Source: Podospora bellae-mahoneyi
Lineage: Eukaryota > Ascomycota > Sordariomycetes > Sordariales > Podosporaceae
Assembly: GCF_035222275.1 (NCBI RefSeq)
Contig: NC_085886.1
Coordinates: 124,001 to 188,000, forward strand
Reading direction: 5' to 3'
DNA length: 64,000 nt
Positions within the stretch are counted from its first letter, which is position 1, and each line of letters begins with the position of its first letter. A program made the position numbers and the translations under genes. Positions 35,628-44,934 of this stretch are shown piece by piece. The notes below the pieces were generated by a model. The model was not told where the DNA came from and ran no database searches. It saw only the letters and a program-made list of their open reading frames with translations.

Positions 35628-37001
35628 ATGAAGTTTCTCAACGCCGCCATCGCCGCCGCCAGCTTCGGGTCCGTCCTCGCTGCCCCCGCCATTGACGCCC
35701 GCCATGACAAGCCTACTGCCACGGTGACTGTCCCAGCTGATTGCCCATGTAACACTGGCTCTCCTGCCGGCAGCAGCAGCATCAGCCTCCCCCCCAACCT
35801 TCCCTCGGTTTCTGTCCCGGTCAACATCATCCCCTCGACCTCTTGCACAGATGATGCCACTTCTTCAACAGGCGCTCCAGGCACTCCCGGCACTCCCAAC
35901 ATCCCCGGCATTCCCAATGTTCCGGGCACCCCCAATGTCCCGGGTGTACCCAATGTTCCCGGCACTCCTGCTGTTCCCGGTACCCCCAACGTTCCCATCG
36001 GTGATGTCGATGTCGACGTTCCAGGCACACCTGGCACACCAGGCACACCAAACACCCCAGACATCCCAGGTGACGACAGTGACGATGACAACGACAACGA
36101 CGATGACAGCAGTGACAGCGACAGCAGTGACAGCGACAGCGATGATGAGGACAACAACGGTACTCCCATCGTCGATGTTGATGTAGACATTGATGTTCCT
36201 GGCACCCCTGGCACACCTGCTATCCCCATCACTTCTGGCAACCCTACCATCGACCTTGACGTTGTCGTTAGCCCCATCGTGGACCTCGATGTTGAGATCA
36301 CTATTCCTGCCATTACTGCTGATGTTGATGTTAACGTTGTCATTGCCGACCTCCTTGCCATCATCGTCCAGATTGAGGCTCAGGTCCAGACCGATATCCA
36401 GCTCATTCGTAAGACTCACCGTTTTCATCATGATCAAGACGTATATGTTGCTAACATCACGGCCTAGTTGACATTATCGGCGCTGTCGACATTGATGTTG
36501 ATGCTCTCATTGCCGTCCTCATCGACCTTCAGGCCCAGATTGACCTCCTAGTTGGCGACATCACCCCCACTCTCAACGCTCTCCTCCTCAACGTTGACCT
36601 CCTTGTTGACCTCAACCTCGCTGTCGTCCTCGACCTCGTTGCCGATGTCCAGGCTCTCCTTGGCGAGATTGAAGTTACCGTCCAGGGTCTCCTTGCCCTC
36701 GATGCTGGTACGTCTTGCCGCCTCACTAGCTGTCCCCACAACTCAGATAGAGATGCTAACATGCCAATCAGACATCCTCCTCGTCATCTCCGCCAACCTC
36801 GAGGTTATCCTCGGCCTCGTTGTCGACATCTCTGTCCCCATTGTTGACGTTGTCGTTGACATCGTTGCCAACGTCGGTGCCTCTGTTGGTGCCGTTGTTG
36901 CCGGCGTTGTTGCCGACATCCAGGTCGTCCTCGATGCCATCGTCGACCTCACTGCCCTCCTCCGGGTGGACCTTGGCACCATCGTTGCGCTCCGCAAATA
37001 A
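35628..37001 (+). CDS. Secreted low-complexity protein: Pro-triplets, acidic tract, Ile/Leu/Val/Asp domain
   Basis: Deduced secreted protein of 416 residues, exons 35628-36408, 36468-36707 and 36772-37001; both introns have good donors and CTAAC branch sites and keep frame. Order of parts: signal peptide (MKFLNAAIAAASFGSVLAAP); a Ser/Thr/Pro segment with three cysteines; about 45 residues of P-[GN]-[TIV] triplets built on an 18-base repeat; VDVDV; a second short PGT block; an Asp/Ser tract of about 30 residues (for example DDSDDDNDNDDDSSDSDSSD); another VDVDVDIDVPGT block. Then come about 210 residues composed mostly of Ile, Leu, Val, Ala and Asp, with no Lys/Arg until the last 13 residues. 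No family recognised. Codon use is C-rich at third positions, like the window's other genes. Confidence 0.8.
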
Positions 37002-37842
37002 ATTGTAATTCTGAGCTTGCTGATGAAGGAACAAAGGGATTGTTGGTCATGAGACATGCATATGACTGAAAGGGATTGGGTTAATCCCCGGCTGCTAGAG
37101 TAGAAGCTGGGTTGCGAGCAGGAGTTGGTTTTCAGATGTTCCTTGTCAGGGTGTTTTCTTTTTTTTTGTCGATAGTTTGTGCTTTTGTATACTTAGATTG
37201 TAATTTTGATTGTCTTGTGTGTTTTGCCAGAACTAGTTCCTTGTTCTCTTCGTGCTTTGTGAACAGTCAACCAACCCAACTCAGGGGCATCGGCATTTGT
37301 CAGTCCCGCAATGACATCAGAGCCACCTTGAGGTTGGTGAAGCGCGAGGCTTGCATCCGTCAAAGTTTGTCTACACTTTGAACGAGTCGGTCAGTTTCGG
37401 CGCCGGCGCTAGAGATTCGCAAAAACCACCCACCAAACAAATCACACCTGTTCAGGTGCTGGATAGAAAAATAAGGAAGGAACGATGCGAGGGTTTCCAG
37501 GGGGCCAGACTCATCTTCACATGCTTCGGGAACTTGGCCATCGCGGCTGATGGTCCCCCAAAAAGGTCTGGCCCCATCAGAAATAAGTTAGTGTTTTCAT
37601 CCTCCCCATCACCCCTTTGCCGGCTGGCTGAACATCAGTTGCCTGGCAAATATCCCAGGCTGTCACGACTCAACGCTTCCCTTCGGTTTCGTTGGCCTCT
37701 TTTCGAGTCGCGGGTGTCCCCTTTTCCTTCATTATGAAGCTGGTACCCCAGCTTCAACTGGCCGCGGCCACCCATTCATTGTCACCCATTATCCTCCATG
37801 TTGTCCCCTTGAGTGGGAGCACGACATTGACAGCCACGGATT
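37002..37842. other. Intergenic region
   Basis: 841 bases between tandem plus-strand genes, T-rich at the left (3' UTR of the secreted protein) and CT-rich toward the next promoter. No additional gene seen. Confidence 0.45.
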
Positions 37843-39534
37843 ATGGCTGATACTATCGAGCCCGTGGCTCGCCCACCGCCACCACCCAACTTCAACACAC
37901 TTGCTGAGATTCAGCAAGAGGCAGAGTCACCAACACCAGCACCTTTCATCCGCCTGATACAATCTCCTGTTCCCCAAAGCGGCGACATACCAGCCGCCAC
38001 CTTCAGAGTACCTCGTGCAACACTCCTCCGACCGAGAAAAGATCCAGCCCGCAAAATCCATCCAGTTTCTGAAGCAAAACTCCGAAACAACATGCTGCCC
38101 GCTTTGGGCTTTGTCGAGCTGGCCAACGCAGGCGACGTCGCCGCCAACGTGTACAACTCGACACCAATACCTATTACCATTGTGATCTGCATGATTGCTG
38201 GTGGTACCGCCTGCTTCAGCCTGCTCTTCTTCCTCATATACGACGCGACTCGAAGCTGGAAAAACATCTGTGGACTCAGAGTTGAAAGGCGGTTTCTGCA
38301 AGACCTACAAAAGGCCGAGGACGAGCAGCAAGACTTGGAAAAGAGAAGTGCCGGCGCAGGCATTGCCCGTTCATTCTCTGGCTCCCGTACCAGTGGTTCG
38401 AGCAAAGAAAAAAGAGCTGATGACGCTGCAAGGAACTGGGGCAGAACCCTGGCTTGCTTTCTCCATATTAACAACCAGGACCTCCGTTCCGAAATTGTCT
38501 ACCGCTTCGGCATGGACATTGTCATCGGCATCGGTATATTGCTGGTCAGTGCTGGCACCTGGATGGCCACCCGGGGCGAAGACCCCTATCTCTTTGATCT
38601 CTCTAACCTCCTCACTGGCTTCCTCGGCAACTCCCCACTCGCCTTTTACGCAGTCATCAACATGCTCTGGGCAGTCTACCTCGACAACGACCAACGCAAG
38701 AAAACACGCATAGTCGCCTCGTCTCTCTATTCCGACTTTCCCCCAGGACGTTCCTATGTAGGCGACCGCCTCGAACACATGGTCTCCACCAGAGCCAACT
38801 ACCTGCGCATCCACTTCCTGCTCAACGGGCTACCCGGTCTGATAGCAGGCGCCATGTCCCTCGCTGCGGCGACGCAGTGGTGGGCTTATGTAGTGCTGAT
38901 CCCTTGCATCGTCAACTCGGTCATGGCCAACCGGCTGTGGCGGCACAAGATCGGCTATGACCGGCCGTTCTTGACCAACATCGATCTAAAACCCCTCAGC
39001 CGGGACGAGCTGCTTGAATCCCTACTCTTGGTGGATAGCCGTCGGCAGAATTTGGCCGCGACGAGGTGGGCGGCGATCACGATGCCGTTTTGTCCGTTAC
39101 TGCAGTACATTGTTCAGTTCAACCTCTTTGAGCAGTTTTGTCTCCGACTGCTGTCAAAGAACCCCGACATGACCAGACGTTACTTCCAGGGTGATGTTGA
39201 AAATGAGCTGGGCGGGGGGCCGGCAACGGTGACGATTGACGCGTACCAAGTGTTGAAACTGGCTGAACTCGAGCCATGTACAAGAGATGTGGTCACCCAG
39301 GCCGCGAGGGACACGATCTGGTTTGATGCGAAACGTGGATTGGAGTCGAGGGAGAGGTGGCTAATTGAGATTCTGGAGGTGTACCTCGTGCTGGGGGCGG
39401 TTGAAAATGATGGAGGCCGTGATACGCGGCCTTCAACATCGTCGTTTACAGAGAAGAAGTCGGGGTCTGTCAACTCGCTGTCTGAACAGGAAGACGTCAA
39501 TGAGAAGCTTGAGATCAGTTTCAGCAGAGAGTAA
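37843..39534 (+). CDS. Fungal polytopic membrane protein of unknown function
   Basis: Intronless 563-residue protein. The N-terminal 105 residues are Pro-rich and probably cytoplasmic (PPPPPNFNTLAEIQQ). A first membrane helix at about 109-133 (ITIVICMIAGGTACFSLLFFLIY) is followed by a charged loop. Further helices are seen in FGMDIVIGIGILLVSAGTWMA, PLAFYAVINMLWAVYL, FLLNGLPGLIAGAMSLAAA, WWAYVVLIPCIVNSVMA and AITMPFCPLLQYIVQF. The C-terminal about 100 residues are soluble and acidic/Ser-rich. I recognise it only as a conserved-looking fungal integral membrane protein; no transporter or enzyme signature is visible. The start ATG at 37843 follows GGATT. Confidence 0.78.
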   Translation: MADTIEPVARPPPPPNFNTLAEIQQEAESPTPAPFIRLIQSPVPQSGDIPAATFRVPRATLLRPRKDPARKIHPVSEAKLRNNMLPALGFVELANAGDVAANVYNSTPIPITIVICMIAGGTACFSLLFFLIYDATRSWKNICGLRVERRFLQDLQKAEDEQQDLEKRSAGAGIARSFSGSRTSGSSKEKRADDAARNWGRTLACFLHINNQDLRSEIVYRFGMDIVIGIGILLVSAGTWMATRGEDPYLFDLSNLLTGFLGNSPLAFYAVINMLWAVYLDNDQRKKTRIVASSLYSDFPPGRSYVGDRLEHMVSTRANYLRIHFLLNGLPGLIAGAMSLAAATQWWAYVVLIPCIVNSVMANRLWRHKIGYDRPFLTNIDLKPLSRDELLESLLLVDSRRQNLAATRWAAITMPFCPLLQYIVQFNLFEQFCLRLLSKNPDMTRRYFQGDVENELGGGPATVTIDAYQVLKLAELEPCTRDVVTQAARDTIWFDAKRGLESRERWLIEILEVYLVLGAVENDGGRDTRPSTSSFTEKKSGSVNSLSEQEDVNEKLEISFSRE

Positions 39535-39767
39535 TGGAAAACGAAACCGAACAAACACATGCTACGAATTCCTACAAGAGGTTATGTCAGTCGGCGTATT
39601 CCTGCGTATCTGTTACTTACGGTCCTGGTGTGGGTGGAATCTAGTCTCACACAATTCGGAACACGCCGGTCTCGATGTTGGTAAAGGCAACGCAGCTTCC
39701 CGTTTCTCGTTCGTATTTTCCCGCTACATCTCCCACGGTTCACCAAGCCATTGCACAACCCCCGCCC

Positions 39768-40452
39768 TCAGAGCTCCTTCTTCTCGGACCCATTCTTCAC
39801 CACCTCGCTGTACGTTGGCCCGTCTTCAGTCTCAGAACCAGCAAGCCCATCAATGATCTCCTTCCCAAACCCATAGATAAACTGCGTCGCCGGAAAAACC
39901 AGCCACAGCCCACTGCCAGTTTCGTTAGTATACACACCCTCAATCTCCAGCCACCAGCCACAAACACAAAAAGCAAACTTACTTCGGCACCACCCAAAGA
40001 ACGATCAGCCTAAAGAGATCGTTCTGCCCAATATTCTCATACCCCGAACAAATCTCATTCAGCCAATACAGCACAGTCTTGCTCTCAGTCATAACCCCGG
40101 CCGCAAAACCAGTCAACACCGCCGCCGCCGCCCTCTTTCCCCTAATCTCGCCAGTAACCTGATCTTTACTCGTCCACCAAATCCAAGCATACACGAGGTA
40201 CATGGCCGTCTCGATGGCGTTCATCCAGCTCTGTGCAGCTGGGAACCCAGACCCGGCGTGCCACTGCTTCCAGCCGTAGTTGCCGTCCACCTCGCCGTAG
40301 AGCGCGTAGGGTACCCAGAAGGGCGAGTGTATGGACCCGCCAGGCATTGTGTGAGGCCGGAATATGACATAAAAAAAGTCCCAGGTCACGGCGGGGAGGG
40401 AGAAAGCGAGCCACAAGAGGGTCAGCTGGGTTGGGGTGTGGGTAAATGTCAT
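39768..40452 (-). CDS. EXPERA/EBP-like membrane protein with KKXX tail
   Basis: ER-type membrane protein of about 204 residues. Minus-strand exons 40452-39983 and 39912-39768; the 70-nt intron has GTAAGT and ACTAAC. Four helices are evident, and the pattern LPAVTWDFFYVIFRPHTMPGG... NAIETAMYLVYAWIWWTS... VMTESKTVLYWLNEI is that of EXPERA-domain proteins related to emopamil-binding protein (sterol delta8-delta7 isomerase) and TMEM97. Whether it isomerises sterols is uncertain; the fungal ERG2 isomerase is unrelated. The C-terminus is KKEL, which fits a dilysine KKXX retrieval signal. An in-frame ATG at 40593 would add 47 residues; I prefer 40452 because the family core starts there. Confidence 0.8.
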
Positions 40453-41062
40453 TTTTTGCAGTTGTTGGTATGCACTATTGTATCTCCGTGGGGGCGATTG
40501 AGGATTGACAACGAGGACAGCAATGTTGATGAGAATAAATATTAAAGGGTGAAGATGAAACAACAGCAAGAGGGAGTGGACATGCCAGCCCATCTCATCT
40601 ATTCCGCTTCCATGACATCGGATGACTTGCGTTGCCGTGATGTGTGAAGGATGAACATGCCGAAAATGAGGGGCTGTCCAATAAGCAGCCAGTCTTGCTG
40701 GTCAACAGGCACGTCCGTGACCAAAAGAGCCCAGACAAGACATCGATAATATGGAACTTGTGATGCTATTGGTCCGCCAAGAATGTAACTCAACCTCGTC
40801 TTTTGGAGCACGGGGATTGGCTGATGTCACAGACGCCCCTGGTTCAAAAGTTCCCGAGGCCAAGAGAACATCTTTAATTGACTGATCGTGGAGATGGTTG
40901 CGCATCCCAACATGTCATAATCGTCCACCCTTCCAACAAGATATGTATGATAGCAACTTCCAATCCGGGTGATATCAATACTCGATTCCTTCCTCACGCC
41001 TGCCCTTCGAGATCCTAACCATGCCCGCCAAACCTTGCTAGCAGTGGCCCAAAACTTCGAAC
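40453..41062. other. Intergenic region
   Basis: 610 bases between two minus-strand genes. No gene or strong motif recognised; the N-terminal extension of the EXPERA gene (to 40593) would fall here if used. Confidence 0.4.
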
Positions 41063-41675
41063 TCAGAGCGCCAAAGCCAGGAGAAAGCCAACCGCCATTG
41101 CCTTGAGGCTTCTAGACACAGGGTCAGCAAATCTGCTCAAGCCATAGGGATATGGGCACGTACCGGCCAAAAAGCCCATTCGTGTCAGCAGCTTGATTCG
41201 TCGAATTGGTCGTCGTGGGGGCAGACTGGGTAGCTGTTGATACCTCTGGAGAGCCTGTGTCTGTTGCAGCCGATGATGTCGCAGAATCTTGAGAGGTGGC
41301 AGACAAAGTCAAGTTCGAGCTGGCCGTAGGAGCGGTCAAGTTGGATACCACGCTCGTGATGTTGGCAAGGATAGAGCTTGTGAGTTCCGACAGTTGGGAC
41401 GCGTCAATGGGTGGCAAGGTGACCTCCAAATCGCCAAGGCTGTTCCCGGGCGTGAAGGTGACGGTGGCCTGAGGTGGCTTCTGCTGGTTGCTGTACACTG
41501 TGACGGTGCTGAGGCCGACAGTGGTGAGCTGAGCCAGCTGCTGGGTCCCGTTGGTCAACCCGTTGCCAACGATCACGGTGGCTGTCGTCGCGGCCACAGT
41601 GACGAGGGACACGTTGTCGGCCCTGGCGAGAGCGGCGGCGAGCAGGGCTCCGTGAAGAAGCATTGTCGGGAACAT
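41063..41675 (-). CDS. GPI-anchored Ser/Thr-rich cell-surface protein
   Basis: Deduced 186-residue surface protein, minus-strand exons 41675-41164 and 41111-41063. Signal peptide MFPTMLLHGALLAAALARA. The mature part is Ser/Thr/Ala-rich with several N-glycosylation sequons (NVS, NGT, NIT, NLT). The second exon is only 49 nt but supplies a hydrophobic end (RSLKAMAVGFLLALAL) that makes a standard GPI-attachment signal after NGLFG; unspliced reading would lack it. No catalytic domain seen. It is probably a wall mannoprotein or adhesin-like protein. It lies just downstream of the copper protein gene on the same strand. Confidence 0.78.
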
Positions 41676-42523
41676 CTTGAGAGGGCCGATGGTGAGAAGG
41701 CCGTGATGCGTATTTGTCGGCCGAAGGACGAGGCGGATGGGATACTAGCTGAATCGGAATGTTGAGAGAGAAGTTGGAATAACGGCTCGATGTATTCATT
41801 TGGTTGTGGAGAGGAATCTTGCAACACTGGGGAGAAGACAGGCCCGGGGAGAAAGCCTTCCACATTCAGCTTCCCAACCAAATTCCGCCCAAGTCACCCG
41901 GATGCAGGACCGCAGAGTGGGAGGCACCTTCCTCATCAAACGCAACTGAAGGCAGTAGCCTGGCAATGGCATCATCCGCCCTGTTTCCAGCTGCGCCCAA
42001 GTACCTAACAAACCAACGGGAAGCTCCGAACCCCGTCCATGATCACTCTGCGGACTGGCTGTGGCAGAAGCGAGAGAACATGATGGCCTTGTGCTGTTTG
42101 ACGACAGGGACGGCAAGTGGACGACCACATTTGGATATTCCCCGCGAACAGGAGGCGGTCGTGGGTGACCGCAGGCTCCTTCCTGAACACACCGTGGGGC
42201 TCGGGGGTCGGTGACGGGAGTTGGTGGAGTCTTGTCGAATTTGTACGAGCATGTTCAGTCGAGACTTCCTGACTGGCCAGCTCAGGTGCCAGTGGCGGGC
42301 CTGAATAGTGGAAGTTGCTTGCTTGATGCTGTGGCAGGAGCGTTGGGCGATATGTAGGTAGGTACCTCAACTCTGAGCAATTCTCAGCTGCATAACTGAG
42401 AGCAGAACCACGGCACTGTGAGATAAACTTGAACAGGAAATTGGTATCATAATGTACAAAAATGCTCGGTGTATACAAAATGTAACTGACATGGCCCATC
42501 AACCGCCCCTTGACTATACCTCT
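41676..42523. other. Intergenic region
   Basis: 848 bases between two minus-strand genes. A GTAGGTAGGTACC block lies at 42354-42366. No gene recognised. Confidence 0.4.
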
Positions 42524-43271
42524 TTACAGCAAAGCAGCGCCGACGAGAAGCATCACGCCTGTGAGAGCGAAGCTTCCAAACGATACCCTCTCGCCCATCA
42601 TTGGTGCGGCGGCACTGGGTTGTGAGGTGGTAGCCGCCGGAGCGGGCGCCGTGGTTTCCGACCCGCTGGACCCCGAATTGGACGATGAGCCAACGAGCGC
42701 CGACAGTGTGTCATCCGGCTGGAAGGATGCCGTGACGGCGCTGCCGTTGACACAAGAGCCGCCGGGGGCTGGCGCGGAACCAGACACGAAGTTGACAGCG
42801 GCGCACTGTTCCCTGTGTTAGCGTATCGAGATACCGGGACATGTCGGGGAATTTGGCACATACCGCGTATAGAATGCCATCGCCAGCATTGCCGCTGATG
42901 CCTAGGAACCCCTTCTTCCCAGCCCACTCGCCGGGCACTGTCACAACAGGCTCGCAGAAGTTACCACGCCCAGTTTGTTGCACAATGGGGAACAGCTGCT
43001 CCCAGTCGCCGCCGGCTTTGGGGTCAAGGGTACCACGGATCAACCAATTGCCCTGAGCATGCCCATTGAATAGTTGTACGTAGTCGCCTTCGACGTGGAA
43101 ATCGGTCGCCGTGTTTTGATCAATGTCGGCATTGGCACCACCGCATGGTGCCGTGGCCTGCGAGCTGCTCTCAGCCGTCAGAGGGGAGGGATGTTGAAGC
43201 TCGAAGTGGGCATTGGCCGTTGTCGACAGGAGAAGGAGGCCGGCAGCGAGAACGGATCTCAGAGACGCCAT
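42524..43271 (-). CDS. BIM1/X325-type LPMO-like copper protein, GPI-anchored
   Basis: Deduced 229-residue protein, minus-strand exons 43271-42864 and 42805-42524. After the signal peptide ([21 protein letters not shown]) the mature protein begins with His (residue 22, [10 protein letters not shown]), so His-1 could form a copper 'histidine brace' as in LPMO-like proteins. The rest fits the X325/BIM1 family: [46 protein letters not shown] across the join, SCVNGS. A Ser/Gly/Pro/Ala stalk and a GPI-type hydrophobic tail follow. BIM1 of Cryptococcus helps copper import under copper limitation; X325 proteins show no polysaccharide oxidase activity. Divergent from the ferric reductase gene. Confidence 0.9.
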
Positions 43272-44934
43272 GTTATCGTAATGAGAGACTGAACAGTAAG
43301 GTGGAACAGGAGGAGCAGACAATAAAACAAAGGCAACGGGGCCGGGGAGAGTTTAAGGAATTGAGGCGGAGTTCCCCTTCGAGCTCCAACAGGGGGGAGC
43401 TTAAAGAGGGACAGTGCCGAGTCGCGAGACAGGGACCAGATGGTTGTATGGGTACGTACCTTTGTTGATCCACTTGGCGATATCTGCTATCAACCATCAA
43501 ACTTGACATGCGTTTCTACTTCCTATTTCATCCCATTTAGTCATGCCAATAACTCTGCCCGACAAACAAGAACTAGCCAATTGACGTCGACAGCATGCTC
43601 TCTTCTTCGCGATATCTCGGGAAGCATTCCATGCCGTAACACATTGATGTTACGACTGAGAAACCGGGATCCTGGGTCGCAGTGACATAAGACCAACACC
43701 GGCAGACTCGGCACCGCCTATGTATGTGACCTGAGCCTCCACGAAGAGATATCTATTTAGAATCGGCCTCGCGTTGAGATGCTCGACATCGCTACATCAG
43801 GTCTCGATGTCAGTGGGAGCTGCTTGTCACCATCTGTCAAGCTTTCCGCCCAGATGTTGCGGAGCTTATCAGTACGACATCAGGTAACTGATTTCCACCA
43901 GATAATCTCAGACAAGTCGCCTCACCACCATACCTATCTCTGGGCCGTGGCATGGAGGGTTTCCCAACACATCCCAATGTTTTCTACTTAGGTATGCTTC
44001 CAGATCATCGTGTGGAGTGAGTGTACCTGCTCACATATTTGAAGAAGTGAAGCATGTCGTCAGCAGTTGTGTGGGGTAGATGCATCTTGTGCATGAATAA
44101 CGGCGCCAAACCGCAAATGGAAGCTGCCAGGGTCTTTGTGTGCGGGTGGTCTGTCCCCAGAGGGGCATAGCCTGGCGCGGGGCGAGGGGGTTTGAGCAAA
44201 TTCTGGGCCGCTAACGATCTGATTTCTGGCAACGCCGCATCCTCATGCGCACGACAATGTCCTCTAGCCAGTGACAACTTGCTCTGCCCGTCTCAGCTTC
44301 CCTGCTGGGTGAGGATGCTGCGGCTTCACAATGATCGGAAATGATGGAACTGTGTCTGTGGTGTACGACCTTTTCCATGCCCTGTTTGCCTATGGGGGCG
44401 GTGTCCGTCGGCTTGTGTGGGACTATGGGACACCTACACGGCAGGCGGATCTCAAATGGCTGGCATTTAGCCACCAGGGACCGGTGACTATCAGGGCCAT
44501 CATCATTCGATGCTATTCTTCCTTGTTTGGTGACTTTTTTTATCCATTGTTAATGAAATCGCATCAAGATTATTGACCCGGCAATCCACCCCGCCGGTAC
44601 TGCTGCTGAAGTTGCACTGCGCTACTGTGTTCCATCCACTCTCGCTCACTGCTCGCCTCGCTGGCCATCTGGGTCCAGATTCTCCAGATCCCCGGAGCCT
44701 CCTTGTTTCCCGTCATTTGCCGCCAGACAGGAACTTCACCCGGCGTTTCCTCGCGACATTTTTTGTCCTGCGGACCCATTCATCACAGGAGACTCACGCC
44801 AGGCTAGGAGACTGATTAATGGTGAAAGAGTCAGGGTATCACAACCTCGAGCCCGGTGAAGGGAAGAGTTGGCCGACATATAAGGGAGGGCCCTGCCGCC
44901 CATTTGGTGACGGCAGCATCAAAAAGCTGTGGGA
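43272..44934. promoter_or_regulatory. Shared upstream region of copper protein and ferric reductase genes
   Basis: 1.66 kb between divergent start codons. It contains TGAGCAAA at 44193-44200, the exact complement of TTTGCTCA (Mac1/Cuf1-type copper-response core). A TATA-like TATAAGG lies at 44879-44885, about 50 bases before the reductase ATG. GATA cores (for example in 43864-43869 and around 43901-43907) lack the flanking ATC of the iron-regulator consensus. No open frame here looks like a gene. Confidence 0.5.
44193..44200 (-). promoter_or_regulatory. Candidate copper-response element (TTTGCTCA)
   Basis: Exact match to the octamer TTTGC[TG]CA bound by yeast Mac1, on the minus strand, 922 bases before the copper protein ATG and 735 before the reductase ATG. 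A single copy can occur by chance in a region this long, so it is only a candidate. Confidence 0.35.

Noticed and set aside
35880-36065. Collagen domain in the secreted protein
   Set aside because: A collagen helix needs Gly at every third residue; here Pro is every third and Gly only about every sixth.
35579-36437. Two long open frames antisense to the Pro-triplet secreted protein
   Set aside because: They are reverse readings of the repeat array and give simple Gly/Val/Pro or His/Cys/Arg repeats; the plus frame has a signal peptide, introns and a TATA box.
43860-43910. GATA motifs as SRE-type iron-repressor sites upstream of the ferric reductase
   Set aside because: The GATA cores lack the ATC half of the ATCWGATAA consensus; single GATA cores are too common.
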